From positions 1 through 6,084 of the forward strand of contig JAFZEB010000213.1 of assembly GCA_017560855.1 (NCBI GenBank): a DNA stretch of 6,084 nucleotides, given 5' to 3'. The stretch is from Ruminiclostridium sp. Its GTDB lineage: Bacteria; Bacillota; Clostridia; Oscillospirales; Oscillospiraceae. The translations under genes were made by a program, and so were the position numbers. The notes below the pieces were generated by a model, which saw only the letters and a list, made by a program, of their open reading frames with translations, had not been told where the DNA came from and ran no database searches. This document shows, piece after piece, positions 1 to 5,360 of this stretch; the stretch's first letter is position 1; the number at the start of each line of letters is the position of its first letter.

Positions 1-1
1 G

Positions 2-544
2 GAGGAGAAGGGCGGCACCCACTTTGGGGCCGATGTGGTCCCTGCCGGTGTCCTGTATTTGCCAGCCCGGGAGGCGGTCATCTCCGGCAGCCGGGACATG
101 GACGAGAATGCCCGCAGGGCCCTCATGGACAAGGAACTGGTCCGCCGGGGCCTGGTCCTGGAGGAGGAGGAAGTCCTGGAGGCCATGGAGCACAAGGAGG
201 GCGGGATTCGTTTCCTGCCCCTGAAGGTCAGCAGCCGCACGGGGAAGATCTCCGGCGATGCCCTGGTCTCTGCCGAAAAGCTGGGCCGTCTGAAAAAGCA
301 CACCCAGCACATTTTGAAAGATATCTGCCGGGAGATTGCCGCCGGCAACATGGATGCAGACCCCTTCTGGCGTGGCCCCAACAAGAACGCCTGCCAGTAT
401 TGCGAGTTCTTCCGGGCCTGCCAGTTTGAAGAAAAGAAGGATCAGCGCCGATGGATCCCGTCGGTGAGCAACAGCGACTTCTGGGGCTGGCTGGCCCAGA
501 AGGAGGAGGGAGGTGACGGCCATGGCCGTGAAGCGGACACCTGA
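2..544 (+). CDS. addB: AddB, 3' part (ATP-dependent helicase/nuclease subunit B, C-terminal 180 residues)
   Basis: This is the C-terminal end of the second subunit of the AddAB helicase-nuclease, which resects double-strand DNA ends and loads recombinase after Chi recognition. The reading frame is open from the first full codon at position 2 to the TGA at 542-544, so the gene begins upstream of the window. The visible 180 residues start in the region that follows the nuclease core and contain the PAGVLYLPAR segment typical of AddB. Three cysteines encoded at 392, 401 and 419 form C-x2-C-x5-C, the spacing of the C-terminal three ligands of the AddB 4Fe-4S cluster. In the family the fourth cysteine and the catalytic Asp/Lys lie further upstream, so they cannot be checked here. 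The coding sequence runs 23 bases into addA, which implies translational coupling. The identification rests on the cysteine pattern, the context and the adjacent addA. Confidence 0.95.
   Translation, partial: EEKGGTHFGADVVPAGVLYLPAREAVISGSRDMDENARRALMDKELVRRGLVLEEEEVLEAMEHKEGGIRFLPLKVSSRTGKISGDALVSAEKLGRLKKHTQHILKDICREIAAGNMDADPFWRGPNKNACQYCEFFRACQFEEKKDQRRWIPSVSNSDFWGWLAQKEEGGDGHGREADT
501..524 (+). promoter_or_regulatory. addA ribosome binding site with two stacked Shine-Dalgarno cores
   Basis: Inside the 3' end of addB, the purine run at 501-513 contains overlapping GGAGG cores at 502-506, 505-509 and 509-513. The last core sits 8 bases before ATG 522. The first sits 6 bases before GTG 513. 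Both starts are in the addA frame and differ by three residues (M-T-A before M-A-V-K). I chose ATG 522 because it is the stronger codon with ideal spacing, but GTG 513 cannot be excluded. Confidence 0.7.
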
Positions 545-3500
545 ACAGGAAGCAGTGGTGAAGAACCGGGGAGGAGGTCTTCTGGTCTCTGCTGCCGCCG
601 GTTCCGGTAAGACCCGAGTCCTGGTGGAACGGCTGTTGGACCGGATCCTCACGGAAGGAAAGAATGTGGATGAGTTCCTCATCATCACCTTTACCCGTGC
701 CGCCGCCGAGGAACTCCGTGGCCGTATCGCCAAAGAGATTTCCGAGGCCCTGGCCCTCCAGCCGGACAATGCCCATCTCCGCCGTCAGACAGCCCTGCTG
801 TACAAGGCGCAGATCTCCACCATCCATTCCTTTTGTACCGTCCTTCTGCGCCAGTGGGGCCACCTGCTGGACCTGCCCGCCGACTTTGCCCTCTGCGAGG
901 ACGAGGAGGCCCAGGTCCTCATGAACCGGACCCTGGACCAGGTGCTGGAGGAGCGGTATGAAAATGTGGACCCCGAAGGGGACTTTGCCAAGCTGCTGGA
1001 CGTCCTCACTGCCGGACGGGACGACAGCCGTCTGGTGGAGATCACTCTGGACGTCTACGGCAAGACCCAGAGCTATCCCGACCCCATCGCCTGGCTGGAA
1101 GAGCAGCGGGCATCCCTGGACCTCACCGGCATCACCGATGTGGGTCAGACCCCCTGGGGCAGACTCCTGCTGGAAGATGCCCGGGAGACTGTGGACTACT
1201 GGGCGGGCCAGATGGACCGGGCCTGTGATCTGGCCGAGGGCGACCCCGTCCTGGAAAAGGCATACCTTCCCAGTCTCCAGTCCACCCTTGGTGGCCTGGA
1301 GGACCTGGCCCAGGCCCTCTCCCGCAGTTGGGACGAAGCCGCCCAGCTCACGGTGGAATATCCCCGGTTCGGCGGGGCTAAAAATGTGGAGGATGTAACC
1401 GCCCAGGAGCAGATCAAGGCCATCCGGGAGCGGTGCAAGAAGGTCACCACCAGCTTGTCCAAGCAGTTTTCCAGTCCCTCCCGGGAGCTGCTGGCAGATA
1501 TGGCCCTGGTGGCCCCTGCCATGAGCGGCCTGATTTCTTTGGTGGAGGACTTCTCCCGTGCCTACGACCAGGCCAAGGGGAAGAAGTCCCTGATGGACTT
1601 CTCCGACCTGGAGCACTATGCCGTCCGCCTGCTGGTGGACGAGGCGGGGCAGCCCACCGACCTGGCCCGTCAATGGGGTGCCCAGTACGCCGAGATCATG
1701 GTGGACGAGTATCAGGACACCAACCAGGTCCAGAACACCATCTTCAAAGCCCTGTCCGACGAGGGCAGGAACCTTTTCATGGTGGGCGACGTGAAGCAGT
1801 CCATCTACCGGTTCCGTCTGGCCGACCCTACCATATTCTTAGAAAAGTACCGGACCTTTGCCCCCTGGACAGATGCCCAGCCGGGGGAGGACCGGAAGAT
1901 CACCATGTCCAAAAACTTCCGTTCCCGTCCTGAGGTCCTGGAGGCCGCCAACGACCTCTTCCGAAACATCATGTCCCGGGAGCTGGGTGAGATGGACTAT
2001 ACCGACGAAGAGGCCCTCTACCCCGGGGGGACCTTCCCGGAGGGGGAGGGCTACCAGACCGAGTTCCATGTACTGGACTTTTCCGAAGACCCCGCCCTGT
2101 TGGAGGACAAGCAGAACAAGAACTACCTGGAGGCCCGATTTGTGGCCAAGGAGATCAAGGCCCTCCTGGACAGTGAGTTCCCCGTGTCCGACGGTGCAGG
2201 GGGGACCCGTCCCCTTCGCCCCGATGACATTGCCATACTCCTGCGGTCTCCCGGACCGGTCCGTCACTTCTATACCCTGGCCCTGGAAGAGCAGGGGGTA
2301 GGCTGGTCTGCCGAGGAGGGCGGGGATTTCTTCCAGACCACCGAGATCTCCGTGGCCCTGTCCTGGCTCCAGATTCTGGACAATCCCCGTCAGGATATCC
2401 CCCTGGTGGCCGTTCTTCGGTCTCCGGTGTGCGGCTTTACCGGGGACCGACTGGCCGAGATTCGAGCCGGTTCTGAGGGAGATTTCTACACCGCCCTCAC
2501 TGCCGCCGCAGAAAGTGGTATGACGGACTGTCAGGCCTTCCTGGCTGACCTGGAGGACCTCCGCTTTGGGGCGGGGGAAAAGTCCAGCCATCAGATCCTG
2601 TGGGAGCTGTACCGCCGGACCGACCTGTTGGAAATTTTCGCCGCCATGCCCAACGGGGAAAAGCGCCGGGAGAACCTGCTGGCCTTTTACGAGCTGGCCC
2701 GCCGCTTTGAGGGCACCGGCCACAAGGGACTCTTTGGGTTCCTTCTCCATCTGGACCGGGTCCAGGAGAGCGGTGGCCTGCGGTCGGCCTCTGTCCCATC
2801 CAAGGAGAGCGAGGGCGTGAAGATTTTGAGTATCCACCGGTCCAAGGGCCTGGAATACCCCGTGGTCTTCCTGTGCGGCCTGGGCCGACGGTTCAACCAG
2901 AACGACATGATGAAGCCCGTCCTCTTCCACCCCAAGCTGGGTCTGGGAGCCAAGGGCCTGGACCGGGAGACCAACGTGGAGTTCTCCACCCTGGCCCGCA
3001 CCGGCGTTGCCCTGGCCCTTCGCCGGGAGATGATGGCCGAGGAGATGCGCCTGTTATATGTGGCCATGACCCGAGCCAAGGAAAAGCTCATCATGACCCA
3101 CTCCCTGGCCTACGGCCCCAGCGACCTGAAGAATCTGGCCGACAGCGTGGCCTGTCCTGCCGACCCCAGAGTGCTGGCCTCCTGCTCCAGCGTGGGCCAG
3201 TGGCTCATCCTCACCGCCCTGGCACGGCCTGAGGGAGATGCCCTCCGGCAGGCGGCAGGGGGTATGGCCTCTTCTGTCCCTGGAAAGTACGGCCCGCCCT
3301 GGGTGATCCGGTATCACAGCGGAGCGGTGTCGGAAGAGATCGTCCGCCGGGAGACCGTCCGGCAGGAGGAAGAGGAGACCGTTGACCTGGAAGCCCTTCT
3401 GGCAGACCTGACCTGGCAATATCCTTACAGTCTCTCTGCTGCCACCCCGGCCAAGGTCACCGCCACCCAGGTGGTGGGGGAGGAGGACACCCCCGGTGCC

Positions 3501-4094
3501 TTCCTGCTGGACCAGGGGGTCCCCCAGGAACCCAAGCCCTTCTACCGGCCCCAGTTTGCCCAGGAGGAGCTGGGGCTCACTGCCGCCCAGAAGGGCACCG
3601 CCCTCCACACCGCCATGCAGTGTGTCCGTCTGGACCGCACCGGGTCGGTGGAGGAGATCAAAGAGGAACTGGCCCGGCTGGTTTCCCAGGAGTACCTCAC
3701 CGACCAGCAGGCCAAAGCGGTGGATGTACACGCCATGGCCCGGTTTTTCGGCTCTGACCTGGGTCGGGAGCTCCGGGAGAGCGCCGACCTTCACCGGGAG
3801 TACCCCTTCTCCATTCTGGCCCCAGCCCATAAGTTCTACCCGGAGGTCCCGGAAGGGGAGGAGGTCCTGCTTCAGGGTGTCATCGACTGCTGGTTCTCCC
3901 GGCTGGACGGCATCACCATCGTGGACTTCAAGACCGACCGTGTTTCTGCGGCAGAGGCCCCTCAGCGGGCGGAGAACTACCGGGGCCAGCTGGCGGCCTA
4001 CGCCTATGCCCTGGAGGAACTCACCGGCCGGAAGGTCACCCGCCGTATTTTGTGGTTCCTGCGGCCCAACGTCGGGGTCACACTACCAGATTAA
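522..4094 (+). CDS. addA: AddA (ATP-dependent helicase/nuclease subunit A)
   Basis: This is the 3'-5' DNA helicase and nuclease subunit of AddAB, which repairs double-strand breaks in the cytoplasm. From ATG 522 it is 1190 residues, close to the roughly 1230 of the Bacillus protein. Superfamily 1A motifs occur in order: Q motif TPEQ (6-9), Walker A AAAGSGKT (24-31, Lys30), Ia TFTRAAAEEL (from 56), Walker B VDEYQD (394-399), motif III GDVKQS (422-427), motif IV NFRS (465-468), motif V HRSKGLEYP (from 772) and motif VI YVAMTRAKEK (from 846). The C-terminus is a RecB-family nuclease domain: GTALH (His1029), GVID (Asp1122), DFKTD (Asp1135, Lys1137) and QLAAY (Gln1156, Tyr1160). All expected catalytic residues are present, so both motor and nuclease should be active. 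The gene overlaps addB by 23 bases and is probably translated by coupling from the same mRNA. An in-frame GTG at 513 would add three residues. No frameshift or truncation is visible. Confidence 0.98.
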   Translation: MAVKRTPEQEAVVKNRGGGLLVSAAAGSGKTRVLVERLLDRILTEGKNVDEFLIITFTRAAAEELRGRIAKEISEALALQPDNAHLRRQTALLYKAQISTIHSFCTVLLRQWGHLLDLPADFALCEDEEAQVLMNRTLDQVLEERYENVDPEGDFAKLLDVLTAGRDDSRLVEITLDVYGKTQSYPDPIAWLEEQRASLDLTGITDVGQTPWGRLLLEDARETVDYWAGQMDRACDLAEGDPVLEKAYLPSLQSTLGGLEDLAQALSRSWDEAAQLTVEYPRFGGAKNVEDVTAQEQIKAIRERCKKVTTSLSKQFSSPSRELLADMALVAPAMSGLISLVEDFSRAYDQAKGKKSLMDFSDLEHYAVRLLVDEAGQPTDLARQWGAQYAEIMVDEYQDTNQVQNTIFKALSDEGRNLFMVGDVKQSIYRFRLADPTIFLEKYRTFAPWTDAQPGEDRKITMSKNFRSRPEVLEAANDLFRNIMSRELGEMDYTDEEALYPGGTFPEGEGYQTEFHVLDFSEDPALLEDKQNKNYLEARFVAKEIKALLDSEFPVSDGAGGTRPLRPDDIAILLRSPGPVRHFYTLALEEQGVGWSAEEGGDFFQTTEISVALSWLQILDNPRQDIPLVAVLRSPVCGFTGDRLAEIRAGSEGDFYTALTAAAESGMTDCQAFLADLEDLRFGAGEKSSHQILWELYRRTDLLEIFAAMPNGEKRRENLLAFYELARRFEGTGHKGLFGFLLHLDRVQESGGLRSASVPSKESEGVKILSIHRSKGLEYPVVFLCGLGRRFNQNDMMKPVLFHPKLGLGAKGLDRETNVEFSTLARTGVALALRREMMAEEMRLLYVAMTRAKEKLIMTHSLAYGPSDLKNLADSVACPADPRVLASCSSVGQWLILTALARPEGDALRQAAGGMASSVPGKYGPPWVIRYHSGAVSEEIVRRETVRQEEEETVDLEALLADLTWQYPYSLSAATPAKVTATQVVGEEDTPGAFLLDQGVPQEPKPFYRPQFAQEELGLTAAQKGTALHTAMQCVRLDRTGSVEEIKEELARLVSQEYLTDQQAKAVDVHAMARFFGSDLGRELRESADLHREYPFSILAPAHKFYPEVPEGEEVLLQGVIDCWFSRLDGITIVDFKTDRVSAAEAPQRAENYRGQLAAYAYALEELTGRKVTRRILWFLRPNVGVTLPD

Positions 4095-4096
4095 GT

Positions 4097-4157
4097 GAAA
4101 AATTTTAGAATTTTTCCGAAAAAAAGAGTTGCATTTTTCAAGTAAAAGTGGTAATAT
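4097..4157 (+). promoter_or_regulatory. rpmE promoter (sigma-A type, extended -10, with UP-like A/T tracts)
   Basis: The -35 box is TTGCAT (4129-4134) and the -10 box is TAATAT (4152-4157), separated by exactly 17 bases. TG at 4149-4150 gives an extended -10. Upstream, an AT-rich stretch contains A5 (4098-4102), T5 (4111-4115) and A7 (4119-4125), spaced about one helical turn apart, as expected of an UP element that contacts the RNA polymerase alpha subunit. This fits the strong expression expected of a ribosomal protein gene. Transcription should start near 4164. It is the clearest promoter in the window. Confidence 0.85.
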
Positions 4158-4163
4158 ACTGTA

Positions 4164-4180
4164 TGCGCTTAGAAAGCGTA
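4164..4180 (+). promoter_or_regulatory. Hairpin at the 5' end of the rpmE leader
   Basis: Bases 4164-4170 pair with 4174-4180 around the 3-base loop AGA. The core is CGCTT/AAGCG, extended by one G-T wobble and one T-A pair. It falls at the predicted transcript start, leaving about 30 unpaired bases before the ribosome binding site. Stable 5' hairpins often protect short, abundant mRNAs, and L31 leaders are reported to be autoregulated in some bacteria. Either role is possible here and neither is shown by the sequence. Confidence 0.45.
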
Positions 4181-4214
4181 CTTATTTTTGATTTTCAGAA
4201 AGAGGTGAACACTC

Positions 4215-4418
4215 ATGAAGGAAGGCATCCATCCCAAGTACGAGCAGGCTACTATCCGTTGTGCTTGCGGTAACGTTATCGAGACAAGATCTACCAAGGG
4301 CGATATCCGCGTAGAAGTTTGCTCTAAGTGTCACCCCTTCTTCACCGGTAAGCAGAAGATGGTGGATACTGGCGGTCGCGTCAGCCGCTTCAACAAGAAG
4401 TTCGGTTTAGAGAACTGA
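4215..4418 (+). CDS. rpmE: 50S ribosomal protein L31 (bL31), zinc-binding type
   Basis: This is a 67-residue component of the large ribosomal subunit at the bridge to the small subunit. The sequence opens MKEGIHPKY and carries the four zinc ligands of the C+ form: Cys16 and Cys18 (CAC) and Cys36 and Cys39 (CSKC). This makes it the zinc-containing paralogue and not the Cys-less form used in zinc starvation. The ending G-G-R-V-xR-FNKKFG is typical of the family. The start is fixed by AGAGGTGA at 4201-4208, 6 bases before the ATG. Codon choice differs from the neighbours: many T-ending codons (CGT, GCT, GGT, GTT) where addA uses C or G, as expected for a highly expressed gene. The stop TGA is immediately followed by an in-frame TAA. 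The gene has its own promoter and terminator, so it is a single-gene transcription unit. Confidence 0.99.
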   Translation: MKEGIHPKYEQATIRCACGNVIETRSTKGDIRVEVCSKCHPFFTGKQKMVDTGGRVSRFNKKFGLEN

Positions 4419-4434
4419 TAATCTTGGCTTCGGA

Positions 4435-4461
4435 CCCGTGCCGTTCTCGGCACGGGTTTTT
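4435..4461 (+). terminator. Intrinsic terminator of rpmE
   Basis: A perfect 9-bp GC-rich stem (CCCGTGCCG 4435-4443 with CGGCACGGG 4448-4456) has a 4-base loop TTCT and is followed directly by T5 (4457-4461). It begins 16 bases after the rpmE stop codon. The stem can extend one pair further (A4434 with T4457). It is a one-directional terminator for + strand transcription: the opposite strand has no T-run after the stem. Confidence 0.95.
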
Positions 4462-4483
4462 GCGTGTGAAAAGTGGATCCAAC

Positions 4484-4540
4484 AGGGAAGGCTCAAAAAC
4501 TTCGGAAACGGAGTCGGGGTCTTCCCTAGGACTGTATCCT
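4484..4540 (+). other. Strong two-tier dyad (possible structured RNA or operator) upstream of the flavin reductase gene
   Basis: Bases 4484-4494 pair with 4517-4527 in an 11-bp helix (two G-T wobbles, the outer seven pairs perfect). After an asymmetric internal loop (AAAA against CG), bases 4499-4504 pair with 4509-4514 in a 6-bp helix closed by GAAA, a GNRA tetraloop. A small third hairpin, AGGA/TCCT (4528-4531 with 4537-4540), abuts it. There is no T-run, so this is not a terminator. It lies in the 140-base gap between the rpmE terminator (end 4461) and the ATG at 4602, which holds no convincing gene. I do not recognise it as a known riboswitch class: the FMN, SAM, T-box and ykkC consensus elements that I know are absent. 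Whether it is transcribed is unknown, because the only promoter candidate I see lies downstream. Confidence 0.5.
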
Positions 4541-4563
4541 GACCAAGTCTTCCCGCATATACT
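4534..4563 (+). promoter_or_regulatory. Weak promoter candidate for the flavin reductase gene (possibly sporulation sigma-E-like)
   Basis: TATACT at 4558-4563 is a fair sigma-A -10, but no good -35 lies at the right distance. Read as CATATACT (4556-4563), the same site matches the sigma-E -10 consensus CATACACT at 7 of 8 positions, with GTATCCT (4534-4540) as a moderate -35 match 15 bases upstream. The -10 lies in the loop of a 5-bp GC inverted repeat, CCCGC (4552-4556) with GCGGG (4568-4572). The evidence is a consensus match only. Confidence 0.3.
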
Positions 4564-4601
4564 GAAGGCGGGCATGAACCCCCAGAACAGGAGGAACGAC
4601 C

Positions 4602-5102
4602 ATGTTTCAGGAACTTGACCCCAAAGCATTACAGGGCAATGTATTTTCCCTGTTTGACGACCGGTGGACCCTCATCACCGCCGGTACCCAGGACCGCTGC
4701 AACACCATGACCGCCAGCTGGGGCGGCCTGGGGGTCCTGTGGAATAAAAACGTGGCCACCATCTATGTGCGGCCCCAGCGATACACCTTTGAGTTTTTGG
4801 AAAACACCTCTCATTTCACACTTTCCTTCTTTGGGGAGGAATGGCGGAAGGAACTGGCCTACTGCGGCACCGCCAGCGGACGGGACGAAGACAAGTTCGC
4901 CCACTGCGGCTTCCACGTGGCCATGGCCGGGGAGGAGGCCCCCTATATTCAGGAGGCCGACCTGGTCCTGGTGTGCAGAAAACTCTACTGGAATGATTTA
5001 GACCCGGCCCATATGGACCCCTGCGGGCTGGACTGCTATCCCGAACAAGACTATCACCGGATGTATATCGGCGAGATCACCAAAGTGCTGATTCGTGAGT
5101 AA
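4602..5102 (+). CDS. Flavin reductase-like, FMN-binding split-barrel protein
   Basis: This 166-residue cytoplasmic protein has the flavin reductase-like split-barrel fold, whose members bind FMN and often use NAD(P)H to reduce it or to pass electrons to partner proteins. Supporting features are CNTMTASWGGLG (residues 33-44), the loop that in this family contacts the flavin phosphate, and the strand ATIYVRPQRYTFEF (52-65) with the RPxRYT signature, followed by ENTSHFTLSFF. The length is normal for a single-domain member, and there is no signal peptide or membrane segment. The start is set by AGGAGG (4589-4594) 7 bases before the ATG. The electron donor and substrate cannot be read from the sequence, and no partner oxidoreductase is adjacent. 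It follows the rpmE terminator, so it needs its own promoter or read-through. The family is fairly sure; the precise reaction is unknown. Confidence 0.9.
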   Translation: MFQELDPKALQGNVFSLFDDRWTLITAGTQDRCNTMTASWGGLGVLWNKNVATIYVRPQRYTFEFLENTSHFTLSFFGEEWRKELAYCGTASGRDEDKFAHCGFHVAMAGEEAPYIQEADLVLVCRKLYWNDLDPAHMDPCGLDCYPEQDYHRMYIGEITKVLIRE

Positions 5103-5120
5103 ACAGTCATCCTTGACAAT

Positions 5121-5304
5121 GGAACAACCTCAGGCTCCCTTGTGTAAAGGGAGCTGTCACCGAAGGTGACTGAGGGATTGTGCGGCAGGACTTTTCGGTT
5201 CTGTGGATCGTTCATGCGAATCCGCAGTGCCTTTTGTGACAACCCCTCCGTCTCGCCTGACGGCGAGCCACCTCCCCTTGCACAGGGGAGGCTTAGGGGA
5301 TTCC
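5121..5304. repeat. MITE- or REP-like palindromic element with two inverted three-way-junction arms
   Basis: About 184 bp form an imperfect palindrome in the gap between the flavin reductase gene and hflX. Left arm: outer stem CCTCAG/CTGAGG (5128-5133 with 5170-5175) encloses an 8-bp hairpin (5134-5141 with 5147-5154, loop GTGTA) and a 6-bp hairpin (5156-5161 with 5165-5170); the junction shares base 5170. Right arm, in mirror order: outer stem CCCCT/AGGGG (5243-5247 with 5295-5299) encloses a 6-bp hairpin (5252-5257 with 5262-5267) and an 8-bp hairpin (5271-5278 with 5284-5291, loop TGCAC). Reverse-complemented, the right long hairpin matches the left at 16 of 21 bases, and GAGGGATTGT (5172-5181) matches 9 of 10. 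A central 8-bp stem (5201-5208 with 5220-5227) joins them. The element contains no coding sequence, and I see no clean target-site duplication. I believe similar dyads are repeated in gut Clostridia genomes, but that is from memory. Confidence 0.75.
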
Positions 5305-5360
5305 GTAAATCCAGGCTATTTTGATTACGATAAACAGACGCTCCACAAAGGAGGATCCCC

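Noticed and set aside
228..1673. Long antisense open frame (481 codons) opposite addB/addA
   Set aside because: The codon-rich sense strand is clearly addA. In GC-rich genes the scarcity of TTA, CTA and TCA leaves the opposite strand open. The translation is Gly/Leu/Gln-rich low-complexity text with no family resemblance.
1839..2930. Antisense open frame (363 codons) opposite addA
   Set aside because: Same cause. It lies entirely within conserved helicase motifs of the sense strand and has no ribosome binding site context or recognisable domain.
3054..3830. Antisense open frame (258 codons) opposite the addA nuclease region
   Set aside because: A shadow of the sense gene; composition only.
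4097..4116. Perfect AT-rich inverted repeat (8-bp stem, loop TTAG) just after the addA stop, considered as a terminator
   Set aside because: The stem has only one G-C pair and is followed by CCGA and an A-run, not a T-run. It is better explained as part of the AT-rich UP-like region of the rpmE promoter, so no clear addA terminator is visible.
4462..4601. FMN riboswitch upstream of the flavin reductase gene
   Set aside because: The gap is too short for the six-helix FMN junction, and its conserved blocks are not present. Other riboswitch classes that I can recall also do not match.
4424..4618. Small + strand open frame (64 codons) between rpmE and the flavin reductase gene
   Set aside because: It starts before the rpmE terminator hairpin and reads through it, lacks a Shine-Dalgarno, and overlaps the real start at 4602.
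4390..4629. Small - strand open frame (79 codons) spanning the rpmE end and the following gap
   Set aside because: It crosses the rpmE 3' end and terminator in antisense and has no family features.
5134..5154. First hairpin of the palindromic element as terminator of the flavin reductase gene
   Set aside because: No T-run follows this stem or the matching one at 5271-5291, and both belong to a larger symmetric element.
5301..5331. hflX promoter with TTCCGT (5301-5306) and TACGAT (5326-5331)
   Set aside because: The 19-base spacer and poor -35 match make this no better than chance; the hflX promoter is left unassigned.
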